From positions 1 to 14,297 of the forward strand of contig JADFHR010000061.1 in NCBI GenBank assembly GCA_022567015.1: a stretch of DNA of 14,297 nucleotides, read 5' to 3'. The translations under genes were made by a program, and so were the position numbers. The notes under the pieces are model-generated. The model did no database searches, was not told the origin of the DNA, and saw nothing but the letters and a program-made list of their open reading frames with translations. Below are positions 8,002 through 13,772 of this stretch, one piece after another. The stretch's first letter is position 1. Each line of letters opens with the position of its first letter. This stretch comes from Pseudomonadota bacterium. GTDB lineage: Bacteria; Pseudomonadota; Alphaproteobacteria; Rhodospirillales; 2-02-FULL-58-16.

Positions 8002-8985
8002 CTATTCGGCCGCGCGGGCTGCCTCGGCCAGTTCGCGGGGCAGCTTGAATATGACGCTTTCCTCCACCCCGGACAGCTCTTCCACCGAAACCTCGCCGAA
8101 GTCCCCGAGCCGCTTTACCAACTCCTGGACCAGTTCCTCCGGCGCCGACGCGCCGGCGGTGATGCCCACGGTGGAGACGCCGTCGAGCCAGGCCGGATTC
8201 AAGGAATCGGCGTCGTCGATGAGGTAGCTGGGGACGCCCATCGCCGCGCCGAAATCGCGCAGACGGTTGGAATTCGAGCTGTTTTGCGCACCCACCACGA
8301 GCAGCAGGTCCACATGGGCGGCCAGGGCGCGGGCCGATTGCTGGCGGTTCTGGGTGGCGTAGCAGATGTCCTTGACATCGGGCCCGACGATGTCCGGGAA
8401 ACGCTCTTTCAGGGCGTCGATCACGTCGCGCGTGTCATCGACGCTGAGGGTGGTCTGGGTGATGTAGGCGAGCCGTGCGGGATCGCGGACGGTCAATTTG
8501 GGTACGTCTTCCGGGCTGGTCACAATATAAACGCCGCCCGGAATGCGGCCCTGGGTTCCCTCCACCTCCGGGTGCCCCTCATGGCCGATGAGGATCACTT
8601 CGCGGTTCTTTCGGGCGTGGTTCTGGCCTTCCTTGTGGACCTTGGAAACCAGGGGACAGGTGGCGTCGATGATCGGCAGGTTGCGCACCTTGGCCGAATT
8701 CTCCACCGCCTCGGAAACGCCGTGGGCGCTGAACACGGTGACGCCGCCGTCGGGGATGTCCTCCACTTCCTCGACGAACACCGCCCCCTTGGCGCGCAGG
8801 GTCTCCACAACCCTTTGATTGTGAACGATTTCGTGGCGCACATAGACCGGCGGGCCGTAGATGTCCAGGGCCCGCTCGACGATTTCGATGGCGCGCTCGA
8901 CGCCGGCGCAGAAACCGCGGGGTTTCGCCAGCAGGACGCGAAGGGTTTTGCCCGATCTCTTTGCCAAGGGTCGATCTCCGCCCAT
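8002..8985 (-). CDS. ispH: 4-hydroxy-3-methylbut-2-enyl diphosphate reductase IspH
   Basis: Last enzyme of the MEP pathway, a [4Fe-4S] protein that reduces HMBPP to IPP and DMAPP, the precursors of the farnesyl diphosphate used by HpnD. From the ATG at 8985 it is 327 residues. All three cluster cysteines are present: C26 in PRGFCAGV, C110 in DATCPLVSKVH and C208 in ICYATQNRQ. The substrate-binding SSNSNRL segment is also visible. The start is uncertain. A TTG at 9027 would add 14 residues, and a TTG at 8967 has a better-placed GGAG eight bases upstream and would give 321 residues. It leads hpnH by 24 bp, tying precursor supply to hopanoid elongation, and is divergent from hpnA. Confidence 0.95.
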   Translation of the reverse strand: MGGDRPLAKRSGKTLRVLLAKPRGFCAGVERAIEIVERALDIYGPPVYVRHEIVHNQRVVETLRAKGAVFVEEVEDIPDGGVTVFSAHGVSEAVENSAKVRNLPIIDATCPLVSKVHKEGQNHARKNREVILIGHEGHPEVEGTQGRIPGGVYIVTSPEDVPKLTVRDPARLAYITQTTLSVDDTRDVIDALKERFPDIVGPDVKDICYATQNRQQSARALAAHVDLLLVVGAQNSSNSNRLRDFGAAMGVPSYLIDDADSLNPAWLDGVSTVGITAGASAPEELVQELVKRLGDFGEVSVEELSGVEESVIFKLPRELAEAARAAE

Positions 8986-9221
8986 TTCCCGGAAAATGCG
9001 GACGCCCCGGCGCCCGCCACGCGCCAACCTTGAAAATAGGGACCTTTTGGCCGAAGGGAAAGGGCATTTGTCCCTTCCCTCAATACATTGTGATGGGGCG
9101 GTGCGCGTCCCCGGGTGCCTCCCGGCGGTGGATTTTGCTCTTCGCCGGCCGGGGAATCCTGCTAGAACGGGCCGCGAGCGGTGGCCGGTTCGGCCCGGAT
9201 CCCGACGGTGAAAACGCAGCC
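8986..9221. promoter_or_regulatory. Divergent ispH/hpnA intergenic region
   Basis: This 236-bp gap between two outward-facing starts must hold promoters for both units. For hpnA, an extended -10-like box TGCTAGAAC (9160-9168) ends 53 bases before the ATG, a form common in alphaproteobacteria, but no good -35 is visible. For ispH, I see TATTTT on the minus strand close to the start but no matching -35. I see no coding potential; the hpnA frame stays open upstream only because of high GC. Confidence 0.4.
9055..9080. other. Imperfect inverted repeat in the ispH/hpnA intergenic region
   Basis: AGGGAAAGGG (9055-9064) pairs with CCCTTCCCT (9072-9080) as nine base pairs with one bulged A and a 7-base loop. 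It is not followed by a T run on either strand, so it is not a convincing terminator. It could be an operator or part of the ispH leader RNA, since it sits about 70 bases upstream of the ispH ATG. Confidence 0.35.
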
Positions 9222-10214
9222 ATGACCATTCTGCTGACCGGAGCCTCCGGTTTCGTCGGATCGGCGGTGTTGCGCCGCCTTGTGAACGAGGGGTACGCGG
9301 TGCGCGCCCTGGTGCGGCCGACCAGCGACCGCCGCAACCTCGACGGAGTCGCCGTCGAGGTGGCCGTCGGCGACGTCACCGACCCGGCGTCCCTGGCGCC
9401 CGCCGTGAAGGGGTGCACGGGCCTCTTCCACGTGGCCGCCGACTACCGCCTTTGGGTGCGCGATCCGGGGCCCATGTTCAAGGCCAACGTGGACGGCACG
9501 CGAAACATCCTGGTCGCCGCCGCCGAGGCCGGCGTCGGCCGCATGGTGTACACCAGCAGCGTGGCCACCCTGGGGCTGCGGCCGGGCGGCGCGCCCGCCG
9601 ACGAGGATACGCCGGTGGCCTTCGAGGACATGATCGGCCCCTACAAGCAGTCCAAGTTCCTGGCCGAGGCCGAGGTGCGCCGTCTGGTGGCGGCTGAGGG
9701 GCTGCCGGTGGTGATCGTCAATCCGTCCACGCCCGTGGGCCCGCGCGACGTCAAGCCGACGCCCACGGGGCGCATGATCGTCGAGGCCGCCACCGGGCGC
9801 ATGCCGGCCTACGTCGACACCGGACTCAACCTGGTCCACGTGGACGACGTGGCGGCCGGGCACCTGCTGGCCTTCGACAAGGGCACGGTGGGGGAGCGCT
9901 ACGTGCTCGGCGGCGAGAACATGACCCTGAAGGACATCCTCGGAGACATCGCGGACATCACCGGCGGCAAGGCGCCCCGCCTGCGCATCCCCCATGACCT
10001 GATCCTGCCGGTGGCCTACGCGGCCGAGGCGTGGACGCGCCTGACCGGCGGCGGCGAGCCCTTCGTCACCGTGGACGGCCTGCGCATGGCCAGGAAAAAG
10101 ATGTTCTTCTCCTGGGACAAGGCCGGGGATGCGCTCGGCTACCGGCCCCGGCCCGCCCGCGAGGCCCTGGTCGATGCGGTCCAGTGGTTCCGCCGCAACG
10201 GGTATTGCTCCTGA
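9222..10214 (+). CDS. hpnA: Hopanoid-associated sugar epimerase/reductase HpnA
   Basis: Extended short-chain dehydrogenase/reductase of the NAD-dependent epimerase family that accompanies hopanoid genes. Its substrate is not established; a role in modifying the sugar or ribosyl-derived side chain is inference. The 330-residue protein has the Rossmann motif TGASGFVG (6-13), the active-site serines in YTSSVATLG (S112, S113) and the catalytic YKQSK (Y141, K145). The ATG at 9222 gives the family's standard N-terminus and length. The same frame stays open another 87 codons upstream, but that extension is arginine/proline-rich and overlaps the start of ispH, so I reject it. It is separated from the main hopanoid run by the ispH-hpnH unit. 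Confidence 0.9.
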   Translation: MTILLTGASGFVGSAVLRRLVNEGYAVRALVRPTSDRRNLDGVAVEVAVGDVTDPASLAPAVKGCTGLFHVAADYRLWVRDPGPMFKANVDGTRNILVAAAEAGVGRMVYTSSVATLGLRPGGAPADEDTPVAFEDMIGPYKQSKFLAEAEVRRLVAAEGLPVVIVNPSTPVGPRDVKPTPTGRMIVEAATGRMPAYVDTGLNLVHVDDVAAGHLLAFDKGTVGERYVLGGENMTLKDILGDIADITGGKAPRLRIPHDLILPVAYAAEAWTRLTGGGEPFVTVDGLRMARKKMFFSWDKAGDALGYRPRPAREALVDAVQWFRRNGYCS

Positions 10215-10232
10215 TCGCCGCCACCGCCGCCC

Positions 10233-10261
10233 TTGCCTGATCCGGCGGCGCCGATTATGAC
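10233..10261 (+). promoter_or_regulatory. Weak sigma-70-like promoter candidate for the nucleotidyltransferase
   Basis: TTGCCT (10233-10238) and TATGAC (10256-10261) each match four of six consensus bases and are exactly 17 bases apart. They lie in the 160-bp gap between hpnA and the nucleotidyltransferase. A GCCGTG/CACGGC inverted repeat (10327-10345) follows in the leader. Such matches occur by chance, so this is only a candidate. Confidence 0.22.
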
Positions 10262-10374
10262 TGTCGCGGCCCTCGGCCGGCGGGTTCGCGCCCGTGCAAT
10301 GAATATGCGAAAGATGCCGTCGCCCGGCCGTGACGCCGGCACGGCGGCATCCGCGAACGAAGGGTGGGGGAAAT

Positions 10375-11157
10375 ATGATCGCGGTGATGCTGGCGGCGGG
10401 CGTGGGGAAGCGCCTTTTTGGCGAGGACCATTCGGAGCCGTCGAAAGCCTTGCTCCGGTTCGACGGCAAGTCCCTGCTGCACCGGCACATCGATATCCTG
10501 CGCGAAAAAGGCATCGACCGGCTGGTGCTGGTGGTCGGCTACCGCAAGGAAGAGCTCATGGCCGAGGTGGAGGCCGTGGGCGCCCGGGACTACGTGCGCG
10601 CCATCTTCAATCCCGAGTTCGAGGGCGGTCCCGTAATTTCCCTGTGGACGGCGCGCGAGGTCCTGCGCAGCGGCGCCGACATCCTGTTCATGGATGCGGA
10701 CGTGCTGTACCACCGGCGCGTTCTCGAGCGCCTGATCCACTCGCCCCACGCCAACTGCTTCCTGCTCGACCGCGGCCTGGAGTCCGGCGAGGACCCGGTG
10801 CACCTGTGCATCCGCGACGGCGCGCCGGTCGATTTCGGCAAGAACATCGAGGGCAGCTTCGACATGGTCGGCGAGTGGCCGGGCTTCATGCGCATGTCGC
10901 CCGCCATCGCCGCCAGGGTGGCGGACGCCACCGAGGCCATCATCGACGCCGGCCGGTCCCACGTCACCTACGAGGTGGCGATGCGGGACGTGCTTGTCAG
11001 CGAGCCGCCCGGGACCTTCGCCTACGAGGACATCACCGGTCTGCCGTGGATCGAGATCGACTACCCGAGCGACCTGCTGCGGGCGGAACGGACCGTCCTG
11101 CCGCGCCTCGCCCGGGCCGCCGCCGAAGACGAGAAGGCGGACACGGACGCCGCGTAG
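10375..11157 (+). CDS. Nucleotidyltransferase, phosphocholine cytidylyltransferase-like
   Basis: Sugar-1-phosphate/phosphocholine-type nucleotidyltransferase that would activate a phosphorylated small molecule with CTP or another NTP in the cytoplasm. The 260-residue protein begins with the nucleotide-binding signature MLAAGVGKRL (5-14), followed by the PSKALL lysine (K24) and the metal-binding DAD (D107, D109). NPEFEGGPVISLW (79-91) and the C-terminal WIEIDYPSDL resemble LicC-type CTP:phosphocholine cytidylyltransferases more than MobA or GlmU. The start ATG at 10375 has GGTGGGGG just upstream; a GTG 45 bases earlier is unsupported. It sits 160 bp downstream of hpnA. A link to polar head-group assembly is inference. 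Its TAG stop lies exactly at the left edge of the inserted element, and that TA is the putative target dinucleotide. Confidence 0.78.
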   Translation: MIAVMLAAGVGKRLFGEDHSEPSKALLRFDGKSLLHRHIDILREKGIDRLVLVVGYRKEELMAEVEAVGARDYVRAIFNPEFEGGPVISLWTAREVLRSGADILFMDADVLYHRRVLERLIHSPHANCFLLDRGLESGEDPVHLCIRDGAPVDFGKNIEGSFDMVGEWPGFMRMSPAIAARVADATEAIIDAGRSHVTYEVAMRDVLVSEPPGTFAYEDITGLPWIEIDYPSDLLRAERTVLPRLARAAAEDEKADTDAA

Positions 11158-11237
11158 GGCGTGTCCTTATAAAGAGCGTTGGGGTTGGATCAAGAACTTG
11201 GCCCACCGATGTCCGCTTGTGACCGATGCTGTTGAAA
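11155..11237 (+). repeat. Left outer terminal inverted repeat of the accessory segment
   Basis: It starts TAGGGCGTGTCC and ends with the inner box ATGTCCGCTTGT...CTGTTGA. It mirrors 13631-13713 on the opposite strand with conserved tip and inner box at equal spacing. Its first three bases are the TAG stop codon of the nucleotidyltransferase. Confidence 0.5.
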
Positions 11238-11388
11238 CACTATTTTCGAGGTCGCGCGGCGCAACAATGATTCGTGGTGCCGCCATGCCGAGCAATAAAG
11301 ATTCAGGCTCAGCACATTCCTGATTCCATTATTGCGCCCTCATCGTCCCCATCGGAGTTTTTCAACAGTCTCGACCTTTCCGGACTTT
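11205..11388 (+). repeat. MITE-like dispersed repeat, copy A
   Basis: A roughly 185-bp repeat with imperfect terminal inverted repeats. The left arm begins ACCGATGTCCGCTTGTGACC and the right arm ends in TTTTTCAACAGTCTCGACC. It is a direct-orientation homologue of copy B at 13477-13663. ATGTCC-to-CAACAG distances are 160 and 159 bases, and the last 40 bases before TCAACAG are of equal length and align without gaps. Its right arm is more decayed than that of copy B. It has no convincing reading frame of its own. Confidence 0.65.
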
Positions 11389-11498
11389 AACTGATCCGCC
11401 CCGTCAAATACACAGACGCCGAAATTCTCCAGTTCAAAATCTGAAACGGTTAAGCGCTGCTGCTCAACCAAGAAATCTAATGGCAGCGGCCTGAGCAT
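11340..11498 (-). CDS. Small open frame downstream of, and in frame with, the HEPN-motif gene (doubtful)
   Basis: After the TAA stop of the large gene (11529-11531), the same frame continues open for ten codons, reaches an ATG at 11498 and runs 52 residues to a TGA at 11340-11342. The peptide starts MLRPLPLDFLVEQQRLTVSD and has a protein-like mix of hydrophobic and charged residues. Its last third is encoded by the right arm of repeat copy A. No ribosome-binding site is visible. It could be a remnant of a longer original C-terminus, a small accessory gene, or chance openness in moderate-GC DNA. I do not recognise it. Confidence 0.2.
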   Translation of the reverse strand: MLRPLPLDFLVEQQRLTVSDFELENFGVCVFDGADQLKSGKVETVEKLRWGR

Positions 11499-11528
11499 CT
11501 TGGCTAGAAATTTGTTTTTGACAGTGTG

Positions 11529-13274
11529 TTAGCATCTTGCTGACGGCACAGTGCTGCAATTGAAACCAGCTCGTATCTTCTCAAATGCCGGAATCGCTTC
11601 AATAAGGTCGTTCAGCGCGTCATCGGGGATGGGGCGCCCGTGCGCGGCATCATTTCGGTAGGTGTAGACCTTCAGTACCTTGTCGAGCAGCTCTTTTTCG
11701 AGCTTCGGCTCGGCCTCTAAACGCCGATATGTCTTCACGACCCTATATATGGAGGGAGGCTGTTTACTGTCCTGGTTGTCACTGAGTGCTTCTATCTGGG
11801 TCTTCAGAGATTCGGACAACTGCTGCTCATACAACCGAAGGAAGCGCTGCTTCGTGTATTCCGAGAGATCCCCAGTTTGAGCTATTAGGGTTTCTGCGAC
11901 GAAGGCCTCGAACGCCCCAGTCAAGTCTATTACTGCTCGGCGTGCGTTGGTCTCGAAGACGTGCAGTTTAGCGGATTCAAGCAATTGCATCTGAAACGAA
12001 GGTGGGCTGACATCCTCAGCGGTAGGCTTGACCTCATTCTCGACCCGCGGCGGGCCCGCCGAGACCTTTACTAGCTCAAAGCTCAAGGAAGGAATGTCCT
12101 TTTCGACCACTCCTTGCTCGTCAATTTGTCGAAAAGCGATCTTGTTGAAGTGAGCTGGCACAATGTCGGGAATGTCACAGCGTCCCGATGTCTGGCGGAG
12201 AGCGTTGACCAAATCGTTCAGCGCCCTGACACCGGCGTGGACAACTTCCGGGTAGCTGACGATGTTCTCGTAGATTGTCTCCTTCGGCGGTACAAAGTCG
12301 TCGACACGCAAGCGTCCAGCGAGAATGAGCTGAATCTGAGACTGAGCATATAGGCCGGCGGGGTCCATAATGGCTTCTATGGACGTACCCTCTCCGATCT
12401 GCCACGTGGCGCGAGGATTCTGGATTGCCACGTGCCGTAGAAGGACGGCGGCATTTTGCAGTCGATAAGCACCCTCGAGGACTGGCACGACGAAGGGAAG
12501 CTGCATCTGAAGCCAAGCAAAGGGCGGCTTGATCAGTGACCAGAACTCCCTCTCTACTGCTTCGGTGCACGAGTAGTAGTCTAGGCTTCGAATCTCGGTA
12601 ACGCCTCGCCCGAACCGATACTCATGAAAGAAGAACTTACTGAGGTCGAGGCTAAGGCCATTCAGGATAACCTTGGTCGCTCTCTCCTTACCAGCGGCGG
12701 TATCAAGATCCTCCGCGAGGACCTGTTCAAAGATGCTTTCGGCGGTCGATGTTTCGTCTGGCAGAGCCTCCCGAATCAGATCTAGAGCCTTGTCTGCTCG
12801 GCGGTCACCCTCCAGGCGCAGGCGCAACAGACGCAAAGCCTGGTAGACCTTGTGCGCTGGCAGAGTTCCTCTGTGATCTTTGGCCAAATAGTTTGAAATC
12901 TGTTGAGGCAGGTTCTTGATTGAGTTCGGCTTTGGATCAACCCCGCGTTTTGCAACTGCGATCCACTCTAGCTCAGAGTTGATGTCTCGGGCGATTTGCT
13001 GATCCTCACTGGTTCCGAGTGCCCTGAGCTCCGGAATGCCATCTAGCGATCGAGAGAGATGCGTCAGGCTTCGCGCGACTGCACCCCAGTTAGCGTCGCG
13101 CTGTTTAGGCACCACAATCGACGGATAGAGTGTCGGTTTGTGCAGTGATGAGGACAACTCCACCTCATTCTCATCTATCGTATCCATAATTGGGGGAAAT
13201 CCGCCGGTTCGGGATGAAAGCTGCTTTAAGAGCGGCTCAAGCTCGGCTGGGAACCAGACTGGTCCGACTGCCAT
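11529..13274 (-). CDS. Uncharacterised protein with C-terminal HEPN-type ribonuclease motif
   Basis: 581-residue protein of unrecognised family. The C-terminal part (about 424-570) looks helical and resembles HEPN domains: a long helix ARRAVIDLTGAFEAFV with E456, then KVYTYRNDAAHG carrying the R-X4-H motif (R540 to H545, with N541). In HEPN families this motif forms a metal-independent RNase site in the dimer, and many members act in phage defence, abortive infection or toxin systems. Residues 1-420 match nothing I know and show no membrane segment or signal peptide. The ATG at 13274 is chosen because GGAGG lies six bases upstream; an upstream start at 13301 has no such site. It is the only sizeable gene in the repeat-bounded segment and runs antisense to its left-hand neighbours. 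Its lower G+C suggests acquisition. No MNT antitoxin or other partner is adjacent. The RNase assignment is moderate; a defence role is inference. Confidence 0.72.
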   Translation of the reverse strand: MAVGPVWFPAELEPLLKQLSSRTGGFPPIMDTIDENEVELSSSLHKPTLYPSIVVPKQRDANWGAVARSLTHLSRSLDGIPELRALGTSEDQQIARDINSELEWIAVAKRGVDPKPNSIKNLPQQISNYLAKDHRGTLPAHKVYQALRLLRLRLEGDRRADKALDLIREALPDETSTAESIFEQVLAEDLDTAAGKERATKVILNGLSLDLSKFFFHEYRFGRGVTEIRSLDYYSCTEAVEREFWSLIKPPFAWLQMQLPFVVPVLEGAYRLQNAAVLLRHVAIQNPRATWQIGEGTSIEAIMDPAGLYAQSQIQLILAGRLRVDDFVPPKETIYENIVSYPEVVHAGVRALNDLVNALRQTSGRCDIPDIVPAHFNKIAFRQIDEQGVVEKDIPSLSFELVKVSAGPPRVENEVKPTAEDVSPPSFQMQLLESAKLHVFETNARRAVIDLTGAFEAFVAETLIAQTGDLSEYTKQRFLRLYEQQLSESLKTQIEALSDNQDSKQPPSIYRVVKTYRRLEAEPKLEKELLDKVLKVYTYRNDAAHGRPIPDDALNDLIEAIPAFEKIRAGFNCSTVPSARC

Positions 13275-13285
13275 TCGAATCCTCC
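13268..13285 (-). promoter_or_regulatory. Strong ribosome-binding site of the HEPN-motif gene
   Basis: Read on the minus strand, GGAGG is followed by ATTCGA and then the ATG at 13274. It is one of the clearest Shine-Dalgarno sequences in the window and fixes the start codon over the ATG nine codons upstream at 13301. Confidence 0.75.
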
Positions 13286-13476
13286 ATGGTATGAGGCGCA
13301 CCTTACGCTACGAGGGACCTACCAGAGTGTATCACGCATGGTGTGACCCGCCCCTGGGTTTGATTCCACTAGTTAGTCTGGACCCGCAGGCTTCGAAGAA
13401 AAAGAGCGATCCGCCATCAGAAACAATCGACGAGCGCAACAAGCGAACGCGGCATAACAGAATTTAGACTTGCTTT
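13275..13476. other. Gene-free stretch upstream of the HEPN-motif gene
   Basis: Lower-GC sequence that should hold the promoter of the minus-strand gene. I see no well-spaced -35/-10 pair on that strand. Plus-strand open frames here are low-complexity and lack a ribosome site. The 30 or so bases before repeat copy B share only scattered matches with those before copy A. Confidence 0.6.
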
Positions 13477-13663
13477 ACCGATGTCCCCTTGTGGCTGATG
13501 CTGTTGATAACTATTTCGACGGGTCAGTTGCGCAATATTTATTTGCTTCAGACCGGTCGGACGCAACAAATATTCACGCTGTACTCCCCGCCGATTCTTT
13601 AATTGCTTTTGCGGTGTCCGAGGTCGAGTTTATCAACAGTATCGGCTACAAGCGGACATTGGG
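13477..13663 (+). repeat. MITE-like dispersed repeat, copy B
   Basis: A roughly 187-bp repeat with good terminal inverted repeats. ACCGATGTCCCCTTGTGGC... at the left pairs with ...ATCGGCTACAAGCGGACATT at the right, about 28 of 33 positions matching. It lies in the same orientation as copy A about 2.27 kb away. A 76-codon plus-strand frame crosses it, but the matching region in copy A does not keep it open, so it is not treated as a gene. Confidence 0.7.
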
Positions 13664-13713
13664 GACGCTGGTCGAAACCCAACCAAGCCGACCCTTTTGA
13701 GGGACCCGCCCTA
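13631..13713 (-). repeat. Right outer terminal inverted repeat of the accessory segment
   Basis: Read on the minus strand it begins TAGGGCGGGTCC and contains the inner box ATGTCCGCTTGT...CTGTTGA. It mirrors 11155-11237 with identical spacing. It includes the right arm of copy B, so copy B plus this outer tail may be one end of a longer repeat type. Confidence 0.5.
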
Positions 13714-13726
13714 GTCTATTCGCCGG

Positions 13727-13770
13727 GAAAAAATAGATTGTCCCCTTCCCCCCTTTTTTGCCGGGGGACA
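13727..13770 (-). terminator. Possible rho-independent terminator of the indolepyruvate oxidoreductase gene
   Basis: On the minus strand, TGTCCCC (13764-13770) pairs with GGGGACA (13739-13745) across an 18-base loop. Six bases later comes a run of six T (13728-13733). The gap before the T run and the large loop make it imperfect. It begins three bases past the stop codon of the minus-strand gene and lies just outside the accessory segment. Confidence 0.4.
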
Positions 13771-13772
13771 GC

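Larger units (their letters stand above)
11158..11528. other. Gene-free stretch between the nucleotidyltransferase and the HEPN-motif gene
   Basis: It holds the left outer end and copy A of the repeat up to about 11388, then about 140 bp of lower-GC sequence. On the minus strand that last part stays open in the same frame as the large gene upstream (see the entry at 11340-11498). I see no RNA gene and no terminator with a T run. Confidence 0.7.
11157..13711. mobile_element. Putative non-autonomous mobile unit carrying the HEPN-motif gene, TA-flanked
   Basis: The left end (from 11155) and the reverse complement of the right end (to 13713) align without gaps. The first 22 bases share 17 identities (TAGGGCG-GTCC-type tip). 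A 29-base inner box shares about 25 identities at exactly the same distance, while the 32 bases between are unrelated. Both ends are bordered by TA (11155-11156 and 13712-13713), as expected of an IS630/mariner-like target duplication. No transposase is present, so movement would need one in trans. The interior has lower G+C than the flanks. The boundaries and the IS630-type mechanism are inferences from these ends; an old composite of two separate repeat insertions is the main alternative. Confidence 0.5.

Noticed and set aside
8961..9221. 87-codon upstream extension of hpnA
   Set aside because: It overlaps the start of ispH, is not like the family N-terminus, and the ATG at 9222 gives the standard Rossmann start.
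10327..10345. GCCGTG/CACGGC inverted repeat as an hpnA terminator
   Set aside because: Only six pairs, no following T run, and it lies over 100 bp past the hpnA stop; such repeats are common in GC-rich DNA.
9162..10514. 450-codon minus-strand frame over hpnA
   Set aside because: Antisense shadow of hpnA with low-complexity H/G/R-rich sequence and no recognisable domain.
13337..13356. GACCCGCCCC string resembling a further element end
   Set aside because: It lacks the inner ATGTCC/TCAACAG box at the required distance, so it is probably chance.
13138..13467. 109-codon plus-strand frame over the start of the HEPN-motif gene
   Set aside because: Antisense over the 5' end of a better-supported gene, and its tail is low-complexity.
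13470..13700. 76-codon plus-strand frame crossing repeat copy B
   Set aside because: The homologous copy A does not keep the frame, there is no ribosome site, and the frame follows the inverted-repeat arms rather than a protein.
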